From contig NC_043744.1 in the NCBI RefSeq assembly GCF_004337985.1, positions 4,221,157 to 4,285,156 on the forward strand: 64,000 nt of DNA. Direction: 5' to 3'. The DNA comes from Pyricularia pennisetigena (lineage: Eukaryota > Ascomycota > Sordariomycetes > Magnaporthales > Pyriculariaceae). A model generated the notes under the pieces. The model did not search any database and was not told where the DNA came from. It saw only the letters and a list, made by a program, of their open reading frames with translations. Positions 34,835 to 45,525 of the stretch are shown here, in pieces. Every line of letters begins with the position of its first letter. Position 1 is the first letter of the stretch. The position numbers and the translations under genes are program-made.

Positions 34835-36082
34835 ACGAATGTCTTCTTAGGGACCATTGTTCTATGAGAATGACAGGCACCGCGTGTTTTACCGTATTTA
34901 ACTGGAATGGTCATCTTTTCTTATTTTCATTTCCCCGCCTAAACAACGTGTTCGCGACCTGCGCTGGTTTAAAAAAAAAAAAAGGTTAATGATTGATTAC
35001 CTGGCGGCACCAGCGGCAATGGAACCTGCATCCGCGTTGTCACCAACCAACCTCTTTCCTGGAGCGCGCTCTTGCAATTAGCAAGAACCCACACCTCCTC
35101 TGCTCGTTGTTCATTTCGGAGAGAATGCCGTGGCGGGCCTTTTTGGGATTATGCCAAGAAGAGGAGAACAGGCCGAGTTTGACAGAGACAAGACTTTTTG
35201 GAATTTTTGGGGGGTTAACCAGTGCCGAGCAGGGGAGATCTTAAAAAGCGTGAAGATTTGGGGATGCCAAGCCCTTGGCTTTTCAGGGCTTTTATATATA
35301 GGGAATTGGGCTTCCCATTATTAATGCCAGCGCTAGTGCCCCTTGATTGACTCGCCAGCAGACTTTGAGGTTGAAGTGAACCCATTATTATTGGGTGCTG
35401 GTGGTGTCGGGCAAGGCGGCCTGGTAGGTAGAAAGGTACAAAGTATTCCAGATTTAAACCTGGTCTGTTCTCCAGTGGGTGTTGTTGGTTAAATTAAAGA
35501 GTAAAGTCGTCCGATGCTTGTTTGTCATACTTGACTTTTGGCAGCTCTGCCAGCCGATGCCAGGTGAATGGGTCACGGTTAGTTAGTATTCATATTGTTG
35601 CAGCACCCCCGCAAACAACATGTCAAAAGCCTTCCCCGGCCATGGCTCTCTGCCCACCGTTAGTTAGCTCAGTGCCACTAACGGAAATCGTCTCGCACTG
35701 GATTGGATTGCAATGCGACGCTAGCTAGCTCCCGTTGCGACACGAGGATACGTCGCGCATCTGGACTTCTCCCCGCGAATCCCACATAGCTAAAGACGCA
35801 GAGTGTGGGGAAGCTGGACTTGGCATCATAAAATCTGGGGACAAATCACCTGGGGGTGGGCTGAGAAACGTGAACCTGGGGAACTGGTGCGAGCTCACTG
35901 GGGGTCTCCTTGTGCATATAACAACAGTCCTTCGCTGCCTTGGTGTTGTTTCTCATTGACGGTTCTCGACTGGCATCCTCCTTTGTCGTCGCGTCCTCAC
36001 TGTCGACATAAGATCTGGACCATCAATAACTTTCACCATACCAACCTCCCTATTCACAGCAAGAAAACATCGCACCGGAGTC
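34835..36082. other. Promoter region of the quinate/sugar-type transporter gene
   Basis: No gene seen. It contains a short inverted repeat with 8-bp arms at 35657-35684 and repeated GTTAGTTAG words about 400-500 bases before the transporter start. Small open frames lack family features. Confidence 0.55.
35657..35684. promoter_or_regulatory. Inverted repeat, candidate regulator site
   Basis: Arms CCGTTAGT and ACTAACGG are perfectly complementary and separated by 12 bases. A related GTTAGTTAG word lies at about 35579. The sites sit some 400 bases before the MFS gene at 36083. The binding role is inferred. Confidence 0.35.
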
Positions 36083-38017
36083 ATGGGTGGAGGGACTTCC
36101 ATCTGGGCGTCTCCTGACTGGAAAAAAGATCCCAAGGAGATCTTTAACTACAAGCTGTGGTTTCTCGTCACCACTGTCGCCTTTGCCGGTTTCTCTTATG
36201 GCTTTGATCATGGAAACGTCGGTGGTGTGCTCACGCTGCCGAGCTTCAGACACACCTTTGGACTTGACCGGATGAGTCCTGCTGCATCCGCAGCTAGGGA
36301 GGGAGACATTGCATCCATGAGTGAGTGGCAATTTTAGTCCACATATGGCTCCTTGGGCAGTCTGCTTCTTGATAGCACCCAACTAACATTTTCTTTTTTG
36401 CCCATCAAGTGTCCGCTGGTGCAGCCGTTGGTGCCCTCTCGGCAGGCCCATTCTCCGACAAGCTTGGCCGGAAGTGGTCCGTCTTCATGTACGGATTTTT
36501 GTTCCTCGTCGGTGCAGTGATGCAGCTCATCGCCAACCTCGACGTATTCCAAGGCGGCCGCTTCATCGGCGGATTTGCCATCGGCGGCACCTCCGTCTTG
36601 TCGCCCATGTACCTGGCTGAGTGTGCCCCCAAGACGATCCGCGGCTCTTTAACGACACTCTACAACCTCGCCATCATCACCGCCTTGGCTCTTGCTTTCT
36701 GGGTCAACTACGGAGTTAGCCGATGGAGCTACCCAGGCCTGGCCACCGACGAGAAGCAGTGGCGCACCGCCATGTCGATCCAGATTATCCCGGGCGGCCT
36801 GCTTGTTGTCATGGCTGCCTTCCTCATCGACTCGCCCCGTGGTTTGATCTCGCTCGGTAAGCGGGAGAAGGGACTCGAGAACCTGTGCAAGCTGCGAAAC
36901 TTGCCTGCCGACCACAACTATGTTCGTCAAGAGTACCTCGAGATTTGTGCACAGGCTGACGTTGGCCAAGAGCTGAACAAGAGTATGTTCACACCCCTCG
37001 AGGAGCCTACCGCCATTGTTTGCAGGAGTTGACTCATCTAACCATTCGATTCACAACAGACCGCACCTACCTTTTGGCCGCTCGTGATATAATTAAAGTC
37101 CCCAGCTACCGCCGCCGCTTCACGCTCGCCTGTCTCCTGTTCATCTTCCACAAGCTCACGGGCACCGACGCCATCAACTATTTTGCTCCGCAGATCTTCG
37201 CCATGCTTGGTGTGCAGAAGGGGTCCATGTCGCTTATGACAACTGGTGTTTACGGAGTTGTGAAGCTTGCCGCTAGCTTGATCTACGTGACAGTCATTGT
37301 TGATCGTGTCGGTCGTCGGTTGCCGTTGATGGTAAGTCTGATTTGTGCGATAAAAGAAAGCAGAACGATCCACCAGTTCATTATTGAAGTGTCTTGAAGA
37401 GATCTGAGCTGACCCAAGCTTTGTGAACCACCCAACAGATTGGCGCTACTATCCAGGCGACAGCAATGCTTTACATTGCTCTTTACACCAAGTTTGGCAA
37501 CCCCGACCCGAGCGCCGGACCCGGGCCTGGTGGTATCGTCGGCATCATCATGATCTACCTGTACGCATTCGGCTGGTCCTTTGGCCACTCGGTGGCTCCG
37601 TACGTCGTGGCGGCCGAGATCTTCCCCTCTGGCATCCGCGCCTTCTGCATGTCCTTCTGCCTGATGCTCAACTGGCTGTTCGGGTTCGGAGTTGCCAAGG
37701 CTACACCCGTCATGATGGAATCAATCGGCTGGGCCACCTTCCTGGTCTTTGCCGTCATCACCTACGCCGGCGTGGTCTTTGTCTACTTCTGCCTGCCCGA
37801 GCTCAAGGGCCGCAGTATCGAGTCCATGGACGACCTCTTCGAGCACAGGCTGTGGGAGATGTTCCGGTGGGCCTACCCCACTGAGGAGGAAAAGATCCGC
37901 AAGGACGTGCAACAGGCCATGCTGGACGAGAGCAAGGGCGTCGTCGAGCACAGCGAGAGGACGGTTGGGGAGGAGTCGGACAGCACCGGAAACCGGCAAG
38001 CGGCACCCAAGGTATAG
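36083..38017 (+). CDS. MFS sugar/quinate-type porter
   Basis: Four exons, 36083-36320, 36410-36982, 37060-37331 and 37439-38017, give 553 residues with all phases matching. Twelve membrane spans are expected. Sugar-porter family marks are FSYGFDHGNVGGVLTLPSF in helix 1, SDKLGRKWS between helices 2 and 3, GRFIGGFAIGGTSVLSPMYL, SPRGL (in place of the usual SPRWL), LTGTDAINYFAPQIF, DRVGRRLPLM and PELKGRSIESMDDLF after helix 12. The helix 1 and helix 7 sequences resemble fungal quinate permeases more than glucose carriers, but no qa/qut enzyme genes lie nearby, so the substrate remains open. Plasma-membrane proton symport is typical of the family. The C-terminal tail is acidic and Ser-rich, a possible target for ubiquitylation. 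Confidence 0.92.
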
Positions 38018-38899
38018 AGTATTGTTTGTGTTGCTACGGTTGGCGGTATTTGTTTTTTGTGTCAAACATGTATTTATTCAAAAGCTCGGGGTTTTACAAC
38101 GTATGAAGCAATGCACAATGTAACGATTTAAAATGAACAACCCTTCAAAGACAGGCCAAGTAACAAAGGCGGGGCACGTATTGCAGCTGACACATTGCGT
38201 TACCTCGTGGCCTTGGCAGCGGCGGCAGAGAAAATCCTAGGTATCATGCTGTGCAGATGAGGAAGGAGCGTACTGACCTGAAACCCCACCTTCCTCCTTT
38301 TTTTCCGCACTTGGTGTAGATGGTGCCGCAGACGACACCCGTCAGGTTCGAATGCCCAAGGCTAGATACGCCTTTGCTTTCCTCGAATTTAAAATACCAT
38401 AATTATCTCCTACATCAGTTCTCCACCTGCTAACCAATCCTTTGAAACATTTGTGTTCAATTGAGCGGTAAGGTTGTCCAAGGCTGGCAAGGCTGGTGTG
38501 ATTGATCTCCACACCAGACCAGAAAAGGAAACTCCGCCAAAGTCGCCACAGGACGCTGTGTAAGACAGACAGACACCCGCCGCTGATTACAAGAAGCGTT
38601 TGTGGGTGGGCGGGAGGGAGGACAGCCAATGGTGGAACGAAAATCTACACGTTGGCATATCTTAAATGACGCTGGCGATTTGTAAGCACTTTGGAGATCT
38701 CAAGTAGTTGTCGGTTGATAAAGTAAGGCGTATATGCATGGCCTGGCCTATTTCGAGTATTCTAGTGCGTGGAAATTGATTAAGGGTGTATCAAATATTA
38801 AACCTTGTGAATTGCTGGCCAAATTCAACTACCTATTTTTCTGTTTTAGATTTCAACCGTCTGTTCATTCGCGCCTCAAAAGCGAGGCGCTCTGTCATC
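38018..38899. other. Spacer between the two MFS genes
   Basis: 3' flank of the sugar-type porter and promoter side of the next MFS gene. No gene seen. Confidence 0.6.
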
Positions 38900-40429
38900 A
38901 TGGACCCCCACACAGCCATGTCTCTTTTCTCCATAGAAAAGTCCCAAAATCCCATATCGTCGAGACCCCAGAGTCCGCGTCCCCCTGCAAAAGCACACCC
39001 ACACAGACCCGTATCCGCACCAAAAGCCTCGGGACCCATTCCACTCAAGGACCTCGGGATCTCACCCGAAGCAGCGCACACCAGTGGCCAGAATAGCCCA
39101 GATGCAGACCTCGAACGGAGCCGCCCCAGCTCCCCAGACCCCGGGGAGGCCGCCACAGCGACGGCCACAGAGGCCCTTCAGACCGTCTGGGACCCCTACA
39201 TGAACCGCTTCCGGCTCGTCTCGGCCTCGCTCATAAATTTCGCCAACGGGCTCAACGACAGCGCCCCTGGCGCTCTGATTCCCACTCTCGAGGAGCGCTT
39301 CGGCATCGGCTACGCTGTTGTCTCGCTCATATTCGTCGCCAATGCGCTCGGCTTCATCGCAGGGGCGATCTGCATCGACAGCATCCGCGCCAGGCTGGGC
39401 GCCGCCCGTGGCCTGGTGCTGGCTGAGACCCTGCGCGCCGTTGGTTACCTGGTCATCACCTGCTCGTCCTCGACGCCCTTCCCCGTGATTGCCTGCGCCT
39501 TCTTCCCTATAGGTCTGGCCATGGCTATCAATCTATCCACGGTCTCGATCTTTTGCGGCTCGTTGCGCTCAGGGACCGCCGTGCTCGGCATCCTCCATGG
39601 CGCATACGGCATTGGCGGCACTGTGGGACCCCTGATCGCCACATCCATCGTCACGGCTCCTGGCGCTACCAACACCGCCTGGTCCAAGTACTACTTCATG
39701 ACCATGGGCCTGGCCGCCTTCAACGGCGTCTTTGCCTACGTCTCGTTCCGTCGCTACGAGCCGGAAGCAACCCAACCTGCCCAGCAGGCGCCAAACGACA
39801 GCAGCGCAACACCGCCCAAGACCAACCCCGGTATAGGGACAATGATCCAAGCCCTCCGCAGCCCCGTCGTCCTCGTCTGCGCCCTCTTCAACTTTGCCTA
39901 CCAGGGCGCCGAGGTCTCCATCAGCGGCTGGGTCATCTCGTTCCTCATCACGGCGCGCGGAGGCGACCCCGCCTCGGTCGGATACGTCACGGCAGGCTTC
40001 TGGGCCGGCATCACCATCGGTCGGCTGCTGGTCGCGACGCCGGGATTGAGCACTCGCGTCGCCGGCCGGGAGGTCCGCTTCGTGTTCGTCTGCACCCTTG
40101 GATCCGCCGTCTTCGAGGCCCTCGTTTGGGCCGTGCCAAACGTCATCAGCAACGCCGTGAGCGTCTCCATAGTTGGGCTGCTGCTGGGTCCCGTCTTCCC
40201 CTGCGGTGTGGCCGTGTGGCTGCGGTTGATGGGCCGCCGCGAGAGGCTGAGCGGCATGGGGTTGATTACTGCGTTTGGCAGCTCAGGAGGAGCCGCGGCG
40301 CCGTTTACGACAGGGCTTTTGGCGCAGGTGGTTGGGACTTTCGTGCTGCATCCTATTGCAATTGGGCTTTTTGGCGTTATGGCGATCTGTTGGTGGTGGC
40401 TGACCAGGGAGCGCAAGCGGGTTGAGTAG
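38900..40429 (+). CDS. Intronless MFS transporter, BSC6-like
   Basis: Single exon, 509 residues from ATG 38900. An upstream in-frame extension has no good start context. A cytosolic, Pro/Ser-rich N-terminus of about 100 residues is followed by twelve likely membrane helices, starting at FRLVSASLINFANGLNDSA, with LRSGTAVLGILHGAYGIGG, a charged central loop rich in Pro/Ala/Thr, and a second bundle (FNFAYQGAEVSISGWVISF; SVGYVTAGFWAGITIGRLL). The NGxNDSAPGALIPT start of helix 1 and the GxxHGxYGIGGTVGP segment match the fungal group that includes yeast BSC6. The substrate of this group is not known. It ends 230 bases from the stop of the convergent phosphatase gene. Confidence 0.88.
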   Translation: MDPHTAMSLFSIEKSQNPISSRPQSPRPPAKAHPHRPVSAPKASGPIPLKDLGISPEAAHTSGQNSPDADLERSRPSSPDPGEAATATATEALQTVWDPYMNRFRLVSASLINFANGLNDSAPGALIPTLEERFGIGYAVVSLIFVANALGFIAGAICIDSIRARLGAARGLVLAETLRAVGYLVITCSSSTPFPVIACAFFPIGLAMAINLSTVSIFCGSLRSGTAVLGILHGAYGIGGTVGPLIATSIVTAPGATNTAWSKYYFMTMGLAAFNGVFAYVSFRRYEPEATQPAQQAPNDSSATPPKTNPGIGTMIQALRSPVVLVCALFNFAYQGAEVSISGWVISFLITARGGDPASVGYVTAGFWAGITIGRLLVATPGLSTRVAGREVRFVFVCTLGSAVFEALVWAVPNVISNAVSVSIVGLLLGPVFPCGVAVWLRLMGRRERLSGMGLITAFGSSGGAAAPFTTGLLAQVVGTFVLHPIAIGLFGVMAICWWWLTRERKRVE

Positions 40430-40659
40430 GTGGGCAGCAACTGCCTGAAAGTCGACTGTCGGCTTCGAGTGGAGCAATCAAGATTGAGTTTTATGCATTC
40501 GTTTCTTCTTACTCTATCATACTCTATCGTGACGCTATATCGCTGTCTATAATAGTAGTTACCGTCAGTTCTCAAAATAACGAGATTCAATGCATTCTAT
40601 ACCGTCTGCAATCTGATCCCATGCTTTTTTCTTTTTGCAGTTTAGCCCAAATATATCGC

Positions 40660-41751
40660 TCATTCAAACTTCTTTGCCACATCCTTGACGCTCAACTTTC
40701 CATCTGACAAGTCCTTGACTGTCTCCAGGATAGATGAAAAGTCGGAAAACGTTGTGTAAGGCACCCTCTCGGTCTCGCAAAACTTGACGAGATCTAGGAT
40801 AGGATGGTTAGCTATGTCGTGCAGTAACACTGTCCCCTGGCCTCGTCATCAAAACCACTTACCACGCCCCTCCTTGGCAAACAGCAAGTCTGTCTCCTTG
40901 GCAGCAGACAGGTCCGATACGCCGTCACCAGCGTACAACATGATTGGCCTCTCCTTGAGGCCCGAGTATTTGCGAATCTCAATCGACTTGTCATGCCCGA
41001 AGCCACTTCACCATAACAGAAAAAAACAAAAGAGTCAGCATGATACCTAGTCGTAGCCTCCGCCTCCTATTACCACGAGGCGAGTAAACGCAAGCTCTCA
41101 CCTGTCATCATGAAACACAATCTCCCAGCCGTTGGGCTCATCCATGGTGGCCTTGCCCTTCCTGACGGCGACGTCGTTGCTCACGATCTGGATGTTGCTC
41201 ACGGCCTCCTCCCCAATCAGCTTCCGCACCAGAGCCTGGATGACGGGGCGCATGCCGCCGCTCAGGATGACGATGGGGACGTTGTTGTCGCGGCACCACT
41301 CGTAGAAGCGCGCAAACGCCGGGTCGAGCTTGACATTCTCGAGCAGCAGGTTGACGCACTCGTCGAAGGGCACGGGGACCGACTCCAGCATGCCCGTGAA
41401 GACGTCGCGGAAGTCGACGCGGCCCTCGAGCACGTCGATGTTGGCCGCCCGCCGCTTCTCGCGACCGTAGCCGAGGTTGTCCGTCAGCCAGTCGTTGGAG
41501 TCCTGCACCGTTATTGTTCCTTGACACAGACGGAGAGGGTTCGTTGCGAGTTAGTTTCTTTTTTCTGCTTTTAGGCTGTAATGTCCTCAGAGTTGCACGA
41601 GGCTCGTGCTGCCTGGGACTCTGAGACCGGCGCAAGAAGGAATGAGGGAATGGGAAACCGGTGGGAACCAACCGTCAAAGTCAGTGAAGAAGATGATCTT
41701 GGGCTGAGTGCGGAGAGCTGGAAGCTCATCCGTCGCTGTTACAGAGCCCAT
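40660..41751 (-). CDS. HAD-type polyol-phosphate phosphatase (Pyp1/YNL010W family)
   Basis: Four exons, 41751-41673, 41519-41102, 41005-40863 and 40793-40660, give 257 residues. The catalytic HAD motif I, FTDFDGTIT (residues 22-30, nucleophile Asp24, acid Asp26), is split by intron 1 inside the Gly codon. Motif II is VILSGG, the Lys region is FGHDKS at the exon 2/3 join, and motif IV is GDGVSDL. Order and length match yeast YNL010W (Pyp1), which dephosphorylates polyol phosphates in metabolite repair; the same substrate is inferred here. The protein is expected to be cytosolic. Frames read without splicing give only fragments of it, so the four-exon model is needed. Confidence 0.93.
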
Positions 41752-42243
41752 TTTGAACTGTTTCCTGCGTGCGGATGCCCTCTGTGTATGCGACAAATGA
41801 TTGCAAGCACAAATCAATTATCCTATGTTGTCTGTCGCTGCACTGGCTGGTGAATGACAATTTTTGCTGAAAGGCCAATCAGTAAATAAATGCAAACACT
41901 ATTTGAGGGAAATCGGATATCAAAAGCCCACCTTATCTTGGCCAAGAATCAATCTCAAAGCCCCTCCGTCATCTGGAAAATTCAATAGGTTCCGCGTGGT
42001 GGCACAAGTACATCTGAGTGGTCTTCTGGCGAACCCAGGCAGAGAACCGACCGCTCGTTCCGCGGGGCAACGGCCTACGTCAGATTTCCTGCCGCCATCC
42101 CGCCTTGGTCGGTTTGTCCGCTCCGGTACCGGGGTCTTGGAAGTGGGGCGGGTCTTTACCGTAAAGATTCAAGACGGCAGAGAAATGAGAAGCGACAAAC
42201 GAAAAATCAAGTAGAAAAATCAAGGAGACAAATTCATCAAAGG

Positions 42244-42327
42244 TGTTGCAGGCTATGTCTACAGAAGCCACTGGCATTAGTCATTGACGGAAGCTTTCGT
42301 TCTTTTTGGGTGTGTTTTTAATGCAAC
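42244..42327. repeat. Direct repeat, copy A
   Basis: 84 bases nearly identical to 42591-42672. The pair differs by about six substitutions and a two-base gap. It begins TGTTGCAGGCTATGTCTAC and ends in TGCAAC. Origin is unknown. Confidence 0.85.
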
Positions 42328-42590
42328 AGTTATGAGCCCGGGAGGAATTACCAACCGAGATTCGATCAATTGCGCCTAGGTTTGGATTCTGGGCAGGGAA
42401 ACCTGTAACTTCCCTTGTATTGTTCAAACCACATAATAACAACCTCCCAAAACGTTTGTATACGTAAACAAGTCACGATTTGGTAGGGTGTACCCGAAGG
42501 CATAATAAGCCGTTTGCACAAAAGAGAGATAGATGCATTCCGCTGCCGCATTATAGGTGTTATTGGTACCGCCAGCGGACTGGGGGGGCA

Positions 42591-42672
42591 TGTTGCAGGC
42601 TATGTCTACCGAAGTCACTGGGATTAGTCATTGACGGGAGCTTTCGTCTTTTGGCTGTGTTTTTAGTGCAAC
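42591..42672. repeat. Direct repeat, copy B
   Basis: 82 bases nearly identical to 42244-42327, in the same orientation 347 bases further on. The sequence flanking the two copies is unrelated. Confidence 0.85.
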
Positions 42673-43235
42673 AAAAGGCGTTTCGAAATATACACCCGAA
42701 GTGGCCGACCGACAGCCGACCAACCCATCTTGTCCTTTCACATACGGGCCGCCTGCCAATGCCATGAACATTTCCAGCCTTGCGAACCACGTTCAACACA
42801 GCAGTTTTGCACCCATCTCGTAAGGCTTACTGCCCGGTGTTCCGTGGTCGCGATGACGAAACTGCATGAAAATGTCATGTGAAACTGGGTGATGAATTGT
42901 TCCACACCAGGTCCATGTCTACAAAGTGTCGCATCTACAACGCCGTCACGCGCTGCTAGACCATGCTTACAGTACCTCGGGTATTCGAATAACATTTTAC
43001 CGAAGGCCGGGTGGTCTCCAGGCCAGGAGTACGATTGCGGTACTTGTCCTGATTGACGAGACTTGATCAAGGTCTTGTTGATTTTTCTTCCTTACGGCCA
43101 CGTTTGCCTCAGGTCGTAGATCTCACATTCTGGAGCAGACCCCATTCGAACCGTTCGGCCGGACCGCCCGAGGCACATGAACAAGCATAGATGTTCATAC
43201 TTTGAAATCCGCTTTTCCTTGTAGCTCTCCCGTTC

Positions 43236-43257
43236 TCATCATCATCATCATCATCAT
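43236..43257. repeat. ATC trinucleotide run
   Basis: About seven ATC units, directly read. Confidence 0.85.
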
Positions 43258-44535
43258 AATCATGCAACGATTTCAGATCGGATTGGTTCCCAAGGTATTA
43301 TAAATCCTCGGGTCTTCCGGCCAGTGTCGGCGCGTCCTGGGATGTGGTCTGGATGAATATGTATGATCTGCATTGTCACCCGAACAAAGTTGCCTTCCAT
43401 AGACTTGGCTCTTTTCTTATTGCGGCCCCGAGGAGCCGGGGGAGCATGGGTACAAGTCCGTGGAAGCTCTTACGTAGTACCGCGCGGTTACAATTTCATC
43501 TCTGGGCCAGATCCAGACAACCTCCAGAAGATCCAATCGAGTCGACGCCCCAATGGGTAATCGACGTGTGGAGCTGAAACCCGGTAAGCACCACCAAGAG
43601 ACAAAGCTTCTTGGTAGTAACTTTGGGTCCTACAGCCTCAGCCTCAGCCTCGGTCCCCAAGTGCACGCAGCTGAGGTAGTTTTTTCCAACAACAGTGCCC
43701 CTCAACCTCAGGCTGTGGCGTCAAAGGTCATGGTCGGCTCTGAGGCCGCCACCATGCGTCATAGTTTGCACCATGAACCATTAGCATGGACATGCATAGT
43801 AGATAGAGAAGACTCGGACCGGGAATATTCGACTACGCCTCGTAGCAATCTCGAAGACGATTAAAAGTGATTGGTCAAGCAAGAACTTACTCAGTGGTAA
43901 TGATTTGCGTTCTCGTGTCATGCATGCGCTTCATAACTCGCGCGAAGATCTCGGCATCGCTCTTCAATTTGCATTAGAGATTTGATTGGAGCTTAAACCA
44001 TTCAGCATGAATGTTCAGAAATACGAGTTGCGCCAGATTAAATGAAGTGCCAATTTGTGGACGACATGATGACGCATCAATCCCGCCAAAATAACCTCTC
44101 CCAAAAATTCAAGCCAGTGGCATGAGCTGAAAGCGGCCTAAGATAATTTGTGTATATACTTTCCAACGGATAGCTGTTCAGCCGTTGGACGGATTTCGAA
44201 CAGAATCGATGCGAGTTCCCCAGGTGCGTTGAGATGACTCTTTGCAGTTCCATCCGGTGTTTCATGGGTTGGACAAAAGGTTTGCCGGGATGTTGCCACA
44301 CACTGGAGACATATCGGACGGTGGGTGGCATTTTGGGTTCGCCTCCGTTTCATGAACCTGGGGCGCCTTACTCGGGTGATGGGAATAGCCACTGGAATTT
44401 TATTACATTGTCTCCAACTTCCCCCAAGTTTTTCTTTTTTTTTTATTAAAACCTCGGAATGCACTCATTCAAACTCACGAACTGTCGCCAGATTGGAATG
44501 TTCGAAATAACTCCATTCGACAATCACAATTCACC

Positions 44536-45525
44536 ATGAAGGCGACCATCCTTACACTTGCTGCGGCAGTGGCCCCGGTGCTGGCGGGCGTACCACCGGC
44601 GGAATTCAAGTTTCCCGAAGCTGATAACGAGCTGGGTGTGGCATTCACATGGAGCGGCCAATCCAGGACCGTCTCGGCAGGCCAGCTGTTTGGCAGCAAC
44701 AGTAAGCCGACCAAGCAACGATGCATCATCTCCGGCCAATCCCCTGCAGAAAGCTAACCATTCAATCCCCCGTGGGAAAAAAAAGTCACCAGCCAGCAGC
44801 CTCAGCTTGCGGTTGATCAGAAAAAGTTCAAAGCCCTAGCAGACTACAAGGGCGAATACATGATCGTCATGATCGACCCGGACGCGCCATCACCCGACAA
44901 CCCACGGCTGCGCTCCATCCTCCACTGGTTCCAGGCCTCAGTCACGGCCCAGACCACCGTGGCGTCCAACAGCACCCTCGGGGGCCAGACGGCACTGCTG
45001 CCCAAGGCGGGAGCGCAGGCCCTGGCGCCGTACGTGCCGCCCGGGCCGCCGCCCACTTCGTCAGCGCACCGCTACATCATCTACGCCTTTGCGCAGCCGT
45101 CCAACTTCAGTATGCCGCGGACTTTTTCCAATTTCAGCGCCACGAACCGCGCCGGCTTCAACATTGACAACTTTGTCCGCGACGCCAAACTCGCCAAGCC
45201 GCTGGCCGCCGAGTACTTTTATGTGTCGCGCCAAGCCAACGTTCCCGGCACCTTTGTCGACCAGCCCGGCGGCTCGTACCCCGGCGGCAACGGCAACGCC
45301 ATCTTCACGGCCAACCAGACGAGACCCTCGGGATCGAGCAACGGCACGACCCCGGCGCCGACGAAACCATCCGGCGGTAGCTCTAGTGGTGGTAATACCG
45401 TCGGCAGCGGTGGTACCACCTATACGCCGCCATCGGTGCCGGGCAAAGCGGCCGTCAAGCAGCCTGCTGGTCTGGGTGCTTTGTTTGGAGCGGGGCTTGT
45501 AGTAGGACTTACTATGTTGTTGTAA
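44536..45525 (+). CDS. Secreted PEBP-family protein with GPI-type tail
   Basis: Exons 44536-44701 and 44786-45525 give 301 residues; the phase-1 junction fits only an acceptor at AAAAG before TCACC. Signal peptide MKATILTLAAAVAPVLAG is cleaved near residue 18. The PEBP anion-binding loop is IDPDAPSPDN (85-94), and LHWFQASV with YIIYAFAQP continues the fold. After the domain come a Gly/Ser/Thr-rich linker and a hydrophobic end (GLGALFGAGLVVGLTMLL) typical of GPI anchoring. PEBP proteins bind phospholipids or small anions; cytosolic members regulate kinases or peptidases, while secreted fungal members have no settled role. N-glycosylation sequons (NST, NQT, NGT) support the secretory route. The acceptor lacks a pyrimidine tract, which is odd but dictated by phase. 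Confidence 0.9.

Larger units (their letters stand above)
41752..44535. other. Divergent gene-free stretch, 2.8 kb
   Basis: Space between the divergent phosphatase and PEBP genes. It contains an imperfect direct repeat pair at 42.2-42.7 kb, an ATC trinucleotide run near 43236-43257 and a CAGCCT-rich patch near 43636-43655. An ATG frame at 43553-43864 (103 codons) has no family features and is not called. Confidence 0.55.

Noticed and set aside
36083..41751. Possible quinate-use or secondary-metabolite gene cluster
   Set aside because: Only transporters and a metabolite-repair phosphatase are present; no dehydrogenase, dehydratase, polyketide or peptide synthase gene lies near.
43553..43864. 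103-codon ATG frame between phosphatase and PEBP genes
   Set aside because: Single short frame with a CAGCCT repeat, no signal peptide or family match.
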